Below the pieces are notes generated by a model. The model was not told where the DNA came from. It searched no databases and saw only the letters and a program-made list of their open reading frames with translations. Positions 7,301 to 14,588 of a stretch of 24,721 bases of DNA are shown in pieces. Origin of the DNA: SHZI01 sp964391025 (GTDB taxonomy: Bacteria > Pseudomonadota > Gammaproteobacteria > Steroidobacterales > GCA-2729495); NCBI GenBank assembly GCA_964391025.1, contig CAYMKJ010000161.1, forward strand, positions 1 through 24,721. Reading direction: 5' to 3'. A program made the translations under genes and the position numbers. The stretch's first letter is position 1. Every line of letters starts with the position of its first letter.

Positions 7301-8619
7301 CGCAGCAAATTACCCAGCGGTTTCAGGTGCAGCCCTCGACCCGCGTGGAGGGTGCCATCCAGGTTCCGGGCGACAAGTCCGTGTCACACCGTGCGCTGAT
7401 GCTGGGCGCGATCGCGACAGGCACGAGCCACGTCACGGGTTTTCTGCCGGGGGCAGACTGCCTGGCAACACTGGCGGCATTGCGTAGCCTGGGGATCGAG
7501 GTCCGGCAGCAGGATCCCACTACCATCGACGTGGCGGGGCAGGGTATGCGCGGCCTGATGCCGGCCGGTCACGGTCTCGAGATGGGCAATTCAGGCACGG
7601 CAATGCGGCTCTTCATGGGCTTGCTGGCAGGTCAGCCGTTTCCGACGGAACTGACTGGTGACGAGTCCCTGAGCAGACGGCCGATGGAGCGCGTGGCCCG
7701 GCCGCTGCGCCAGATGGGCGCGGATATCCAGACCCGGAACGGGACGCCGCCGGTAAGCATTGCGGGCGGGGGGCATCTCCAGGGCATCCGGTTCGATATG
7801 CCGGTGGCCAGCGCCCAGGTGAAATCCGCAGTGCTACTGGCTGGTCTTTATGCCACGGGCGAAACCACCGTGACCGAGCCCGCAGTGACCCGCGATCACA
7901 CCGAGCGGATGCTGGTTCGCCTTGGCTGCCCGGTTCACCGCTCGGGTCCGGCCATCACGGTTACTGGCGGGGCCCGCCTCACTGCAGCCCGGATCGATGT
8001 GCCCGGAGATCTCTCTTCGGCAGCCTTCATGGTGCTCGCCGGCTGTCTCGCAACGGCGGGAGAACTGGTCATTGAGCGAGTGGGCCTGAACCCCACCCGT
8101 ATCGGCATCCTGCGGATCCTCGAACTGATGGGCGCCAACCTGCGGGTCGAGATGGCTCCCGACGAAGGCGGTGAGCCCGTGGGCCGGCTGGTCGTTCGTC
8201 CCGGCCGCCTGCGGGGCATCGAGATTCCGCCCGAACTGGTACCCCTCGCGATCGATGAGTTTCCCGTGATCTTCGTGGCAGCAGGTCTGGCTACGGGCGA
8301 GACGGTCATTCGTGGTGCCGAGGAGTTGCGCCACAAGGAGAGCGACCGGATCCGGGTTATGGCTGCTGGCCTGCGGGCTCTCGGCATTGAGGTCGACGAA
8401 CTGCCCGACGGTGCCCGGATTCGTGGTGGCCGGCTTCAGGGTGGCACCATCGACAGCGGGGGCGACCATCGGGTGGCGATGTCCTTTGCCGTCGGCGCTT
8501 CTCGCGCGGCGGGTCCGGTGGCGATCCTCAATACCGCCAATGTGGCGACATCGTATCCCGGGTTCGTCGCGCAGGCCCGAACCATCGGTCTCGACATCCG
8601 GGTGAGCGGGGATGAGTGA
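7297..8619 (+). CDS. aroA: 3-phosphoshikimate 1-carboxyvinyltransferase (EPSP synthase), class II type
   Basis: AroA joins shikimate-3-phosphate with phosphoenolpyruvate to give EPSP, the penultimate step to chorismate. The protein has 440 aa and two inside-out alpha/beta domains. Visible motifs are VPGDKSVSHRA (23-33), GNSGTAMRL (97-105), RRPMERV, SAQVK (172-176), RDHTE (199-203), NPTR (265-268), IDEFPV with Asp320, and KESDR. The set GDKS, SAQVK, RDHTE and NPTR is the signature of class II enzymes, the class of the Agrobacterium CP4 enzyme. At the glyphosate-critical loop it keeps Gly100 (GNSG), where CP4 has Ala, so this residue does not predict tolerance. The start is GTG at 7297, with AGAGAGG upstream inside hisC. 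It overlaps hisC by 4 bases and cmk by 8. In Pseudomonas an N-terminal TyrA is fused here; none is present. Confidence 0.96.
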   Translation: MTQQITQRFQVQPSTRVEGAIQVPGDKSVSHRALMLGAIATGTSHVTGFLPGADCLATLAALRSLGIEVRQQDPTTIDVAGQGMRGLMPAGHGLEMGNSGTAMRLFMGLLAGQPFPTELTGDESLSRRPMERVARPLRQMGADIQTRNGTPPVSIAGGGHLQGIRFDMPVASAQVKSAVLLAGLYATGETTVTEPAVTRDHTERMLVRLGCPVHRSGPAITVTGGARLTAARIDVPGDLSSAAFMVLAGCLATAGELVIERVGLNPTRIGILRILELMGANLRVEMAPDEGGEPVGRLVVRPGRLRGIEIPPELVPLAIDEFPVIFVAAGLATGETVIRGAEELRHKESDRIRVMAAGLRALGIEVDELPDGARIRGGRLQGGTIDSGGDHRVAMSFAVGASRAAGPVAILNTANVATSYPGFVAQARTIGLDIRVSGDE

Positions 8620-9307
8620 GATCGGGCCAGGTCACCCGGCGCCAGTACTGACCATCGACGGACCGGGAGGGGCCGGGAAGGGGACCATCAGCCGTCTCGT
8701 GGCCAGGCGACTTGGCTGGCATTTGCTGGACAGTGGCGCCCTTTACCGCCTGGTCGCACTGGATGCCATCCAGCGAGGCGTGGCACTGGATGCGGAGTCG
8801 GCAGTCGCTGCTCTGGCTGCCCGTCTCGATGCCCAGTTCCAGAGCAGTGGCGACCAGGCTCGCGTCCTGTTGAACGGCAAGGATGTCACCGAAGTCATTC
8901 GCTCTGAGGCGGCCGGCGATGGGGCCTCCCGCGTGGCAGCCCTGCCAGCGGTTCGCCGTTCCCTGGTCCAGCGTCAGCGGGACTTCCGTCGGCCGCCCGG
9001 CCTGGTGGCCGACGGCCGCGACATGGGTTTGGTGATCTTTCCAGACGCGGGCCTCAAAGTGTTCCTGACAGCCAGCATTGAGGAGCGGGCCCGGAGACGT
9101 CATAAGCAGTTGAAGGACAAGGGTATTGATGGTAGCCTCTCCTCCCTTTCCAGGGACATGGTGGAGCGCGACCGACGCGATTCGGAGCGCGCCATCGCGC
9201 CCCTCAAGCCCAGCGACGAGGCACGGATTCTGGATACCACGGGGATGGCCATACCTGACGTGGTAGCAGTGGTGCTGCGGTGGGCTGCGGAAACTTACGT
9301 GCAGTAA
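8612..9307 (+). CDS. cmk: Cytidylate kinase
   Basis: Cmk phosphorylates CMP and dCMP to the diphosphates with ATP, recycling nucleotides from RNA and lipid metabolism. The protein has 231 aa (family about 225-230). The P-loop GPGGAGKGT is at residues 17-25, followed by LDSGALYRLVALDA, which binds CMP. DGRDMGLVIFPDA and the lid segment SIEERARRRHKQL are also family-typical. The ATG at 8612 lies inside the aroA end (ATGAGTGA, 8-base overlap), so translation is probably coupled. The aroA-cmk-rpsA order is a classical proteobacterial arrangement. The 139 bases after the stop hold the rpsA leader. Confidence 0.97.
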   Translation: MSEIGPGHPAPVLTIDGPGGAGKGTISRLVARRLGWHLLDSGALYRLVALDAIQRGVALDAESAVAALAARLDAQFQSSGDQARVLLNGKDVTEVIRSEAAGDGASRVAALPAVRRSLVQRQRDFRRPPGLVADGRDMGLVIFPDAGLKVFLTASIEERARRRHKQLKDKGIDGSLSSLSRDMVERDRRDSERAIAPLKPSDEARILDTTGMAIPDVVAVVLRWAAETYVQ

Positions 9308-9338
9308 TTCAGGCGTGCAGAAAGAAAAGTGACTGGGT

Positions 9339-9372
9339 CCGATCCGCAAGGCAGCGTTAATCGGGTTTTTTT
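9339..9372 (+). terminator. Possible intrinsic terminator or attenuator between cmk and rpsA
   Basis: CCGAT (9339-9343) pairs with ATCGG (9360-9364), and inside it CGC (9345-9347) pairs with GCG (9354-9356). A run of seven T follows at 9366-9372. The stem is short and interrupted, so it could be a weak or conditional terminator. It is 31 nt downstream of the cmk stop. Confidence 0.4.
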
Positions 9373-9379
9373 GGGAAAC

Positions 9380-9434
9380 CGCCGCCCGGCGAATTGGGCT
9401 GGCAATTGCACACCACAGGTCCGCCCTCGGGCGG
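9380..9434 (+). promoter_or_regulatory. rpsA leader with three consecutive hairpins and no Shine-Dalgarno
   Basis: Three short perfect hairpins follow each other. They are CGCC/GGCG around a 4-nt loop (9380-9391), AATTG/CAATT around a 6-nt loop (9392-9407), and CCGCC/GGCGG around CTCG (9421-9434). The rpsA ATG follows after 12 nt without a recognisable Shine-Dalgarno. In E. coli the rpsA initiation region also consists of three hairpins without a proper Shine-Dalgarno and mediates autorepression by S1. The same role here is inferred from this likeness. Confidence 0.6.
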
Positions 9435-9446
9435 TAATCAACACAC

Positions 9447-11132
9447 ATGACGGAAAATTTCGCCGAACTCTTCGAGCAAAGTCTCGCCAATAAACGGATC
9501 AAGCCAGGCACCATTCTCATGGGCCTCGTGATCGAAGTTTCCTCCGAGGCAGTCGTCGTCAGCGCCGGCCTCAAGTCCGAGGCCGTCATTCCGGCCAGCC
9601 AGTTCAAGAACGAGCGCGGCGAACTCGAGGTTCAAGTCGGTGACCACGTCGAAGTCGCGCTCGACTCCGTGGAAGACGGTTTCGGTGAGACCAAACTGTC
9701 CCGGGAACGCGCCAAGCGCGTGCGCACCTGGGAGGCTCTCGAGGATGCTTTCGAGCACAGCAAGATCGTCAAGGGCATCATCAACGGTCGCGTCAAGGGT
9801 GGCTTTACCGTGGACGTGGAGTTTGTCCGGGCGTTCCTGCCCGGCTCTCTGGTGGACGTGCGCCCGGTGCGCGATCCGTCCTACCTTGAGGGCAAGGAAC
9901 TCGAGTTCAAGGTCATCAAGCTGGACCGCCGGCGTAATAACGTCGTTGTGTCACGCCGAGCCGTCGTGGAAGCCGAGTACAGCGCCGAACGGGAAGCGCT
10001 GCTCTCGAACCTCCAGGAGGGCTCCATCGTCAAGGGGGCCGTCAAGAACCTCACGGATTACGGTGCGTTCGTCGACCTTGGTGGTATCGATGGACTCCTG
10101 CACATCACGGATATGGCGTGGAAGCGCGTCAAGCATCCGTCCGAAGTCGTCACGGTGGGTGACGAGATCGAGGTAAAGATTCTCCGCTTCGACCGTGAGA
10201 AGAATCGCGTCTCCCTAGGGATGAAGCAACTTGGCTCGGATCCCTGGGAGGCAATTTCCCGGCGGTATCCGGCCAACACGCGCCTGTTTGGCAAGGTTAC
10301 CAATATTGCGGACTACGGCTGCTTTGTGGAGATCGAAGAGGGCGTGGAGGGTCTCGTGCACGTCTCCGAAATGGACTGGACCAACAAGAACGTCAGTCCC
10401 TCCAAGGTCGTGCAGATCGGCGATGAAGTTGAAGTCATGGTGCTGGATATCGACGAGGAACGCCGGCGCATTTCTCTTGGCATCAAGCAGTGCAAGACCA
10501 ATCCCTGGTCAGACTTTGCGACGGGCTATAACAAGGGCGACAAGGTCTCTGGAAAAATCAAGTCCATCACCGACTTTGGTATCTTCATCGGCCTGCCTGG
10601 CGGCATCGACGGACTGGTCCATCTTTCCGACATTTCGTGGGATGTACCCGGTGAAGAAGCTGTCCGCAACTACAAGAAGGGTGAGGACGTCGACACGGTC
10701 GTGCTGGCCATTGATCCGGAGCGCGAGCGCATTTCCCTGGGCGTCAAACAGCTTGATCAGGATCCGTTCTCCAGGTTCCTCGCGGACAACCCGAAGGGTT
10801 CCATCATGAAGGGCGTCGTGTCCGAAGTGGATGCCCGCGGGGCCGTGGTGGACCTCGAGGGTGGGATCAAGGGGCAGCTCAGGGCCAGCGAACTCTCCCG
10901 TGATCGCGTCGAGGATGCCCGCACCGTGCTCAAGGTGGGCGACGAGGTGGAGGCCAGGTTCACGGGCCTGGATCGCAAGAGTCGGGTGGTGTCGCTCTCG
11001 ATCAAGGCAAAGGATGCCCACGAAGAGGCTCAGGCCATGGAAAGCTACCGGACCGACGGTGCATCAGCCAGCACGGCCACGACACTTGGGGAACTCCTGA
11101 AGGAGCAGATTTCCAAGGCTAGCGACTCCTGA
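9447..11132 (+). CDS. rpsA: 30S ribosomal protein S1
   Basis: S1 is the RNA-binding protein of the small subunit that unfolds mRNA and helps initiation on structured or Shine-Dalgarno-poor messages. The 561 aa match the six-domain gammaproteobacterial form (E. coli 557). Six S1/OB repeats start near residues 21, 105, 192, 277, 364 and 451. The first two are divergent ribosome-binding domains, and repeats 3-5 carry clear cores such as LTDYGAFVDLGGIDGLLHI. The N-terminus MTENFAELFEQSL is typical and supports the ATG at 9447. The gene is preceded by a structured leader and followed after 53 nt by ihfB, the usual neighbour. Confidence 0.98.
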   Translation: MTENFAELFEQSLANKRIKPGTILMGLVIEVSSEAVVVSAGLKSEAVIPASQFKNERGELEVQVGDHVEVALDSVEDGFGETKLSRERAKRVRTWEALEDAFEHSKIVKGIINGRVKGGFTVDVEFVRAFLPGSLVDVRPVRDPSYLEGKELEFKVIKLDRRRNNVVVSRRAVVEAEYSAEREALLSNLQEGSIVKGAVKNLTDYGAFVDLGGIDGLLHITDMAWKRVKHPSEVVTVGDEIEVKILRFDREKNRVSLGMKQLGSDPWEAISRRYPANTRLFGKVTNIADYGCFVEIEEGVEGLVHVSEMDWTNKNVSPSKVVQIGDEVEVMVLDIDEERRRISLGIKQCKTNPWSDFATGYNKGDKVSGKIKSITDFGIFIGLPGGIDGLVHLSDISWDVPGEEAVRNYKKGEDVDTVVLAIDPERERISLGVKQLDQDPFSRFLADNPKGSIMKGVVSEVDARGAVVDLEGGIKGQLRASELSRDRVEDARTVLKVGDEVEARFTGLDRKSRVVSLSIKAKDAHEEAQAMESYRTDGASASTATTLGELLKEQISKASDS

Positions 11133-11185
11133 CTTTGGTCGCCACACCGAGGGTTCGACCGGGGACGCGTGAAGGGGACGCAGCA

Positions 11186-11488
11186 ATGACGAAGTCGGAA
11201 TTAATCGAGGTTCTGGCCCGCAAGCAGAAGCATCTGCCAACGAAGGATGTCGAGTTGGCCGTCAAGCATCTGCTCGATCTCATGAGCGATGCGCTGGCTG
11301 GTGGCCAGCGCATCGAGATCCGTGGATTTGGAAGCTTCTCTCTGCATTTTCGCCCGCCCCGCATGGGCAGGAATCCCAAGACCGGCGACGCCGTGGCGCT
11401 TGCCGGCAAGCACGTTCCGCATTTCAAGCCCGGCAAGGATCTCCGCGATCGGGTCAATGAGAACCGGAAACTGCCTATCAAGGACTAG
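11186..11488 (+). CDS. ihfB: Integration host factor subunit beta
   Basis: IhfB pairs with IhfA to form IHF, a sequence-specific DNA-bending nucleoid protein used in transcription, replication and recombination. The 100-aa HU-family protein starts MTKSELIEVLARKQ and carries the beta-arm with GRNPKTG, whose Pro intercalates in DNA. Residues IRGFGSFSLHFRPPRMGRNP are characteristic of the beta subunit. The ATG at 11186 is chosen over upstream in-frame codons because the HU fold starts there and GAAGGGGA precedes it. The rpsA-ihfB-lapA order is conserved in gammaproteobacteria. Its partner gene ihfA begins at the end of this window. Confidence 0.96.
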   Translation: MTKSELIEVLARKQKHLPTKDVELAVKHLLDLMSDALAGGQRIEIRGFGSFSLHFRPPRMGRNPKTGDAVALAGKHVPHFKPGKDLRDRVNENRKLPIKD

Positions 11489-11545
11489 GATTCGGGCTGA
11501 TCCGGCCGTCCCGCAACCCTGGTTTGGCCTCATGGAGGCTGTCAG

Positions 11546-11842
11546 ATGATCCGCAGTTTGCTGGTAACTGTTCTCGTTCTGGCCTTCATTGGTCTGGCCG
11601 CAATATTCGCTGCGCTCAATCCGGGCCGGATTTCGCTGGACTTCGCGTTTCTGGCGACTGAAATTGAGATTTCACTGGCCATCATCGGCGCGGTGGCCGT
11701 GGGTTGGGCATTCGGTATCACGTGCGCACTGTTCGGCATTCTCCGGCTGATTACCCAGCGTCGGTCTCTGCGACGTGCCCTGCGTCTCGCGGAACAGGAG
11801 GTTCAGGCCCTGCGCAGCCTGCCAGTGCAGGATGCCGACTGA
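11546..11842 (+). CDS. lapA: LapA family inner-membrane protein (lipopolysaccharide assembly protein A)
   Basis: This small protein of 98 aa (DUF1049 family) has two membrane segments, about residues 4-25 (LLVTVLVLAFIGLAAIFAAL) and 44-68. A basic, helical cytoplasmic tail (TQRRSLRRALRLAEQEVQAL) follows. LapA is encoded with LapB and is linked to lipopolysaccharide assembly, although its molecular role is poorly defined. ATG 11546 follows GGAGG at a good distance. The stop overlaps the lapB start by 11 bases, so the pair is probably translated together. Confidence 0.9.
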   Translation: MIRSLLVTVLVLAFIGLAAIFAALNPGRISLDFAFLATEIEISLAIIGAVAVGWAFGITCALFGILRLITQRRSLRRALRLAEQEVQALRSLPVQDAD

Positions 11843-13001
11843 ATCGACGTTCCTGTTCGCCGGCCTGCTCTTTCTGGCTGCCGCGCTTGGCTATGTCTTC
11901 GCCCGTTTCGGGGATGCCGACGAGGAAGAAGAGGCCGAGCAATCGGCGCGGGTAAATTTCCTGCGCGGCTTTCGTTACCTCCTCAATGAGGAGTCCGATC
12001 GTGCCGTCGACGTCTTTACCGAAGCGGGTGACTTGAGCGACGAGGCCATGGAGACCCAGCTTGCCCTGGGCACACTCTTTCGCCGCCGCGGTGAAATGGA
12101 CCGGGCCATCCGCCTGCATCAGAACCTGCTGGAACGGCCGACCAGCAATGTAATGCAAAGGGAGGCGGCATCCTTCGCCCTGGCGGAGGATTACCTGAGT
12201 GCTGGACTGTTTGATCGGGCCGAAGAACTGTTTGATCGCCTCCGCGACTCCCGCCTGCATGGGGTGGAGGCGTTGCGGCGCCTGCTGCGCATCTGTGAAG
12301 CCACCAGCGACTGGGACAGGGCAGTCGATCTTTGCGCGAAACTGAGCCGGCTGGATGCAGGCGGCGTCAACCCTGCACAACTGGCTCACTATTACTGTGA
12401 ACTGGCGGAAGAGGCCCGTCGCGCCGATTCCCCTGACCTGGCGGACCAGATGCTGTCTCAGGCCGAGGCGATTGATTCCGGCAAGGCCCGGGCTGCACTG
12501 ATTCGGGCGGACCTGGAAATGGACGCTGGCAAGGCGGCAAGCGTGATCGCCACGTTGAGCCAGCTCGGTGAATCGCAGCCAGGGATGCTGGGTGAGATCC
12601 TGCCCCGGCTACTCACGGCGGCGACCGTGTCAGGCGATCAGGCAGGAGTCCGGAGCATTCTCGAGCGGCTGGCGGAGACACCTGCCGGGCTACGTGGCAT
12701 CGCGCTGGGAGTGGTCCGGGATTCCCGGATTTCCGACCCGCTGGTTGTCCGGTACCTGGCCCGGTTCGCGGCACGCGAACCCGCTCTGCAATCACTGGTC
12801 ACTACTGGCGGTCCGGATTCCCTGGAGGGTGTCGAGCGTCTTCGACCCTTGCTGCAAAAGATGCTGAATGCCGGAACGCGATTTCAATGCGGGAACTGTG
12901 GCTACGGCAGCGCCACCCTGCATTGGCAGTGCCCGGGCTGCCGATCCTGGGACACCGTGCGACCAGTTAATGGCGCCATACTCGACGGGATTCTCTCCTG
13001 A
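11832..13001 (+). CDS. lapB: Lipopolysaccharide assembly protein B (YciM-type TPR protein)
   Basis: LapB is an inner-membrane-anchored cytoplasmic TPR protein. In E. coli it promotes FtsH degradation of LpxC and so limits lipid A synthesis. The protein has 389 aa, the normal length. One N-terminal membrane segment (about residues 6-23) is followed by an acidic stretch and helical TPR units from about residue 37 (FLRGFRYLLNEESDRAVDVF) to about 340. At the C-terminus is a rubredoxin-like metal site with Cys353, Cys356, Cys367 and Cys370 (CGNCGY...CPGC). ATG 11832 inside lapA gives the expected short hydrophobic start. In E. coli pyrF follows; here a comEA-like gene follows after 123 bases. Confidence 0.94.
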   Translation: MPTESTFLFAGLLFLAAALGYVFARFGDADEEEEAEQSARVNFLRGFRYLLNEESDRAVDVFTEAGDLSDEAMETQLALGTLFRRRGEMDRAIRLHQNLLERPTSNVMQREAASFALAEDYLSAGLFDRAEELFDRLRDSRLHGVEALRRLLRICEATSDWDRAVDLCAKLSRLDAGGVNPAQLAHYYCELAEEARRADSPDLADQMLSQAEAIDSGKARAALIRADLEMDAGKAASVIATLSQLGESQPGMLGEILPRLLTAATVSGDQAGVRSILERLAETPAGLRGIALGVVRDSRISDPLVVRYLARFAAREPALQSLVTTGGPDSLEGVERLRPLLQKMLNAGTRFQCGNCGYGSATLHWQCPGCRSWDTVRPVNGAILDGILS

Positions 13002-13071
13002 CGCAAATCCCGACGAAGTCGATGGATTCACCGCTTCATTAGTCGGGTCCTCTCTTTCTACGATGTGCACG

Positions 13072-13088
13072 CTGTCCAGTACGGACAG
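13072..13088. repeat. Perfect inverted repeat upstream of the comEA-like gene
   Basis: CTGTCC and GGACAG (6 bp each) flank AGTAC. The centre is at 13080, 45 bases before the comEA-like ATG. There is no T run behind it, so it fits an operator or a short hairpin better than a terminator. The function is unknown. Confidence 0.5.
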
Positions 13089-13124
13089 TGTTGTGGATCT
13101 GTAACTTCAATTGAGGAGAGTTTC

Positions 13125-13406
13125 ATGCGCCGAATCATGTGTCTTGGCATTCTCGGGCTGCTGCCAGTTCTGGCAAGTGCGGGCCCTGTTGATATCAACA
13201 CGGCGGATGCGGCAACGATTGCCCGGGAGTTGAACGGGGTCGGGGAGAGCCGTGCGCGGGCGATTGTCGAGTTTCGCGAGAAAAACGGCCGCTTCGCCAG
13301 CCCGGACGATGTACTGAAGGTCAGCGGCATCGGGCCGCAGGTTCTGAAGTTGAATCGGGAAAATATCCGGACGGGGCCGTCCGCCAAGCCCGCCACCACT
13401 CCGTGA
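13125..13406 (+). CDS. Secreted ComEA-like helix-hairpin-helix protein
   Basis: This 93-aa protein begins with a signal peptide (MRRIMCLGILGLLPVLASA, cleavage probably after about residue 19). It continues with PVDINTADAATIARELNGVGESRARAIVEFREKNG and a second hairpin VSGIGPQVL. This is the double helix-hairpin-helix domain of the ComEA family, which binds DNA without sequence preference, and the protein would be exported to the periplasm. Full ComEA is a DNA receptor for transformation, but many proteobacteria have such short forms of unproven role. ATG 13125 is chosen because GAGGAGAG precedes it and the signal peptide starts there. Its stop is followed at once by a strong hairpin. In Pseudomonas a similar gene lies near the aminotransferase and uvrB, as here. 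Confidence 0.88.
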   Translation: MRRIMCLGILGLLPVLASAGPVDINTADAATIARELNGVGESRARAIVEFREKNGRFASPDDVLKVSGIGPQVLKLNRENIRTGPSAKPATTP

Positions 13407-13412
13407 CGACTG

Positions 13413-13443
13413 CCGGACGGCGTGGCTTCGCCACGCCGTCCGG
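13413..13443. terminator. Strong 13-bp hairpin after the comEA-like gene
   Basis: CCGGACGGCGTGG pairs perfectly with CCACGCCGTCCGG around CTTCG, starting 6 nt after the comEA-like stop. No T tract follows, so it is not a canonical intrinsic terminator. It may stabilise the mRNA 3' end or aid factor-dependent termination. Confidence 0.6.
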
Positions 13444-13520
13444 TGACCGGGCCCTCACCCGGGTCCGGCTGTATTCGTTATGATTACTCTCCGCACGTCA
13501 GATTCTCCGGAGACTTCCGC

Positions 13521-14378
13521 ATGCCGAGCCCCGTCCGTACCGCTGTATTTCCCGTTGCCGGTCGAGGCACGCGCTTTCTGCCGGCCACCAAGGCCATGCC
13601 GAAGGAGATGCTGCCGATCGTCGACAAACCGCTGGTCCAGTACGCGGTCGAGGAGGCGCTCGAGGCCGGGGTAACGAGGCTGGTATTCGTCACCGGCAGC
13701 AGTAAACGGGCCATCGAAGATCACTTCGACCGCGATCCGGAGCTCGAGCGGTCATTGAGTACGTCCGGCAAGCAGGATCTTCTGGATGTCGTCCGGGCAA
13801 TCCTGCCTTCAGGCGTGTCCTGCGTTTACATCCGGCAGGGTGAACCGCTGGGCCTTGGCCATGCGGTTCTGTGCGCCCGGCCGGCGGTCGGTGACGAGCC
13901 ATTTTTCGTGCACTTGCCCGACGACCTGATCAAGGCCGACACCGGCTGCCTGTCGCAGTTGCGCCGTCATTACGAGCAGCACAACGCCAGTGTCATCGCC
14001 GTGCAGGAAGTGCCCCAGAGCCGGACGCGGGATTACGGGATCGTTGCTGTGGACAGCAACAACCGGCTGCAGAAAATTGTCGAGAAGCCCGCGCCCGAGG
14101 TGGCGCCGTCCAGGCTGGCGGTCGTGGGGCGCTATCTGCTCACCCCGGCAATCTTCGGCCTTCTGGAATCAACGGGGCAGGGGGCCGGCGGGGAAATTCA
14201 GTTGACCGACGGTATCGCCCGCCTGTTGCAGGCCGAGCCGGTGTACGCCTTGCCGTTCAGCGGGAGGCGCTACGACTGCGGCAGCAAGCTCGGCTACATC
14301 GAGGCCACCATCGACTACGCGCTGGCCGACCCGGCACTGGCGGGTCCGTTACGGGCGCACCTCAAGAGTCTCGGGTGA
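13521..14378 (+). CDS. galU: UTP-glucose-1-phosphate uridylyltransferase
   Basis: GalU makes UDP-glucose from UTP and glucose-1-phosphate, the precursor for lipopolysaccharide core, exopolysaccharides and galactose use. The protein has 285 aa. The nucleotide-binding signature GRGTRFLPATKAMPKEMLPI lies near the N-terminus. VFVTGSSKRAIEDHFD, VHLPDD, VEKP and GRRYDCGSKLGY are further family marks, and the bacterial-type GalU fold excludes a simple RmlA. ATG 13521 is chosen because GGAGA lies 7 nt before it and the family N-terminus starts there. A TATGAT at 13479-13484 could be a -10 box, but I see no matching -35. It converges with tRNA-Asn. Confidence 0.96.
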   Translation: MPSPVRTAVFPVAGRGTRFLPATKAMPKEMLPIVDKPLVQYAVEEALEAGVTRLVFVTGSSKRAIEDHFDRDPELERSLSTSGKQDLLDVVRAILPSGVSCVYIRQGEPLGLGHAVLCARPAVGDEPFFVHLPDDLIKADTGCLSQLRRHYEQHNASVIAVQEVPQSRTRDYGIVAVDSNNRLQKIVEKPAPEVAPSRLAVVGRYLLTPAIFGLLESTGQGAGGEIQLTDGIARLLQAEPVYALPFSGRRYDCGSKLGYIEATIDYALADPALAGPLRAHLKSLG

Positions 14379-14428
14379 TTGAGACAGCTGAAAGTCGATG
14401 ATGGTGGCCGGAGTGGACCGAATTGAAG

Positions 14429-14503
14429 TGGCTCCCCGGGCCGGATTCGAACCAGCGACCAACCGGTTAACAGCCGGTTGCTCTACCACTGAGCTACCGG
14501 GGA
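14429..14503 (-). tRNA. tRNA-Asn (anticodon GTT)
   Basis: Read on the minus strand, the acceptor TCCCCGG (from 14503) pairs with CCGGGGA, followed by G and an encoded CCA. The D-arm is GCTC/GAGC, the anticodon stem ACCGG.../CCGGT encloses CTGTTAA with GTT, and the T-loop is TTCGAAT. Length is 75 nt. It lies between galU (convergent) and the aminotransferase gene (same strand, upstream). Confidence 0.96.
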
Positions 14504-14531
14504 AGCGAGGGATAGCCGTGAAGAACCGCGA

Positions 14532-14561
14532 ATTCTCAGCGATCCCGGCGAGGCAAGTCAA
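14532..14561 (-). promoter_or_regulatory. Candidate sigma-70 promoter of tRNA-Asn
   Basis: On the minus strand, TTGACT (14561-14556) is followed after 18 nt by GAGAAT (14537-14532). A GC-rich TCGCGG follows, as is common at stable-RNA promoters. The predicted start lies about 20 nt before the mature tRNA. The -10 box is imperfect. Confidence 0.45.
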
Positions 14562-14588
14562 GAACGCCAGCCACGTTAGCTGATCACG

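Noticed and set aside
14429..14503. tRNA-Asn as an occupied integration site
   Set aside because: No second copy of the tRNA 3' end, no integrase and no foreign cargo is visible nearby. galU and the aminotransferase are ordinary genes.
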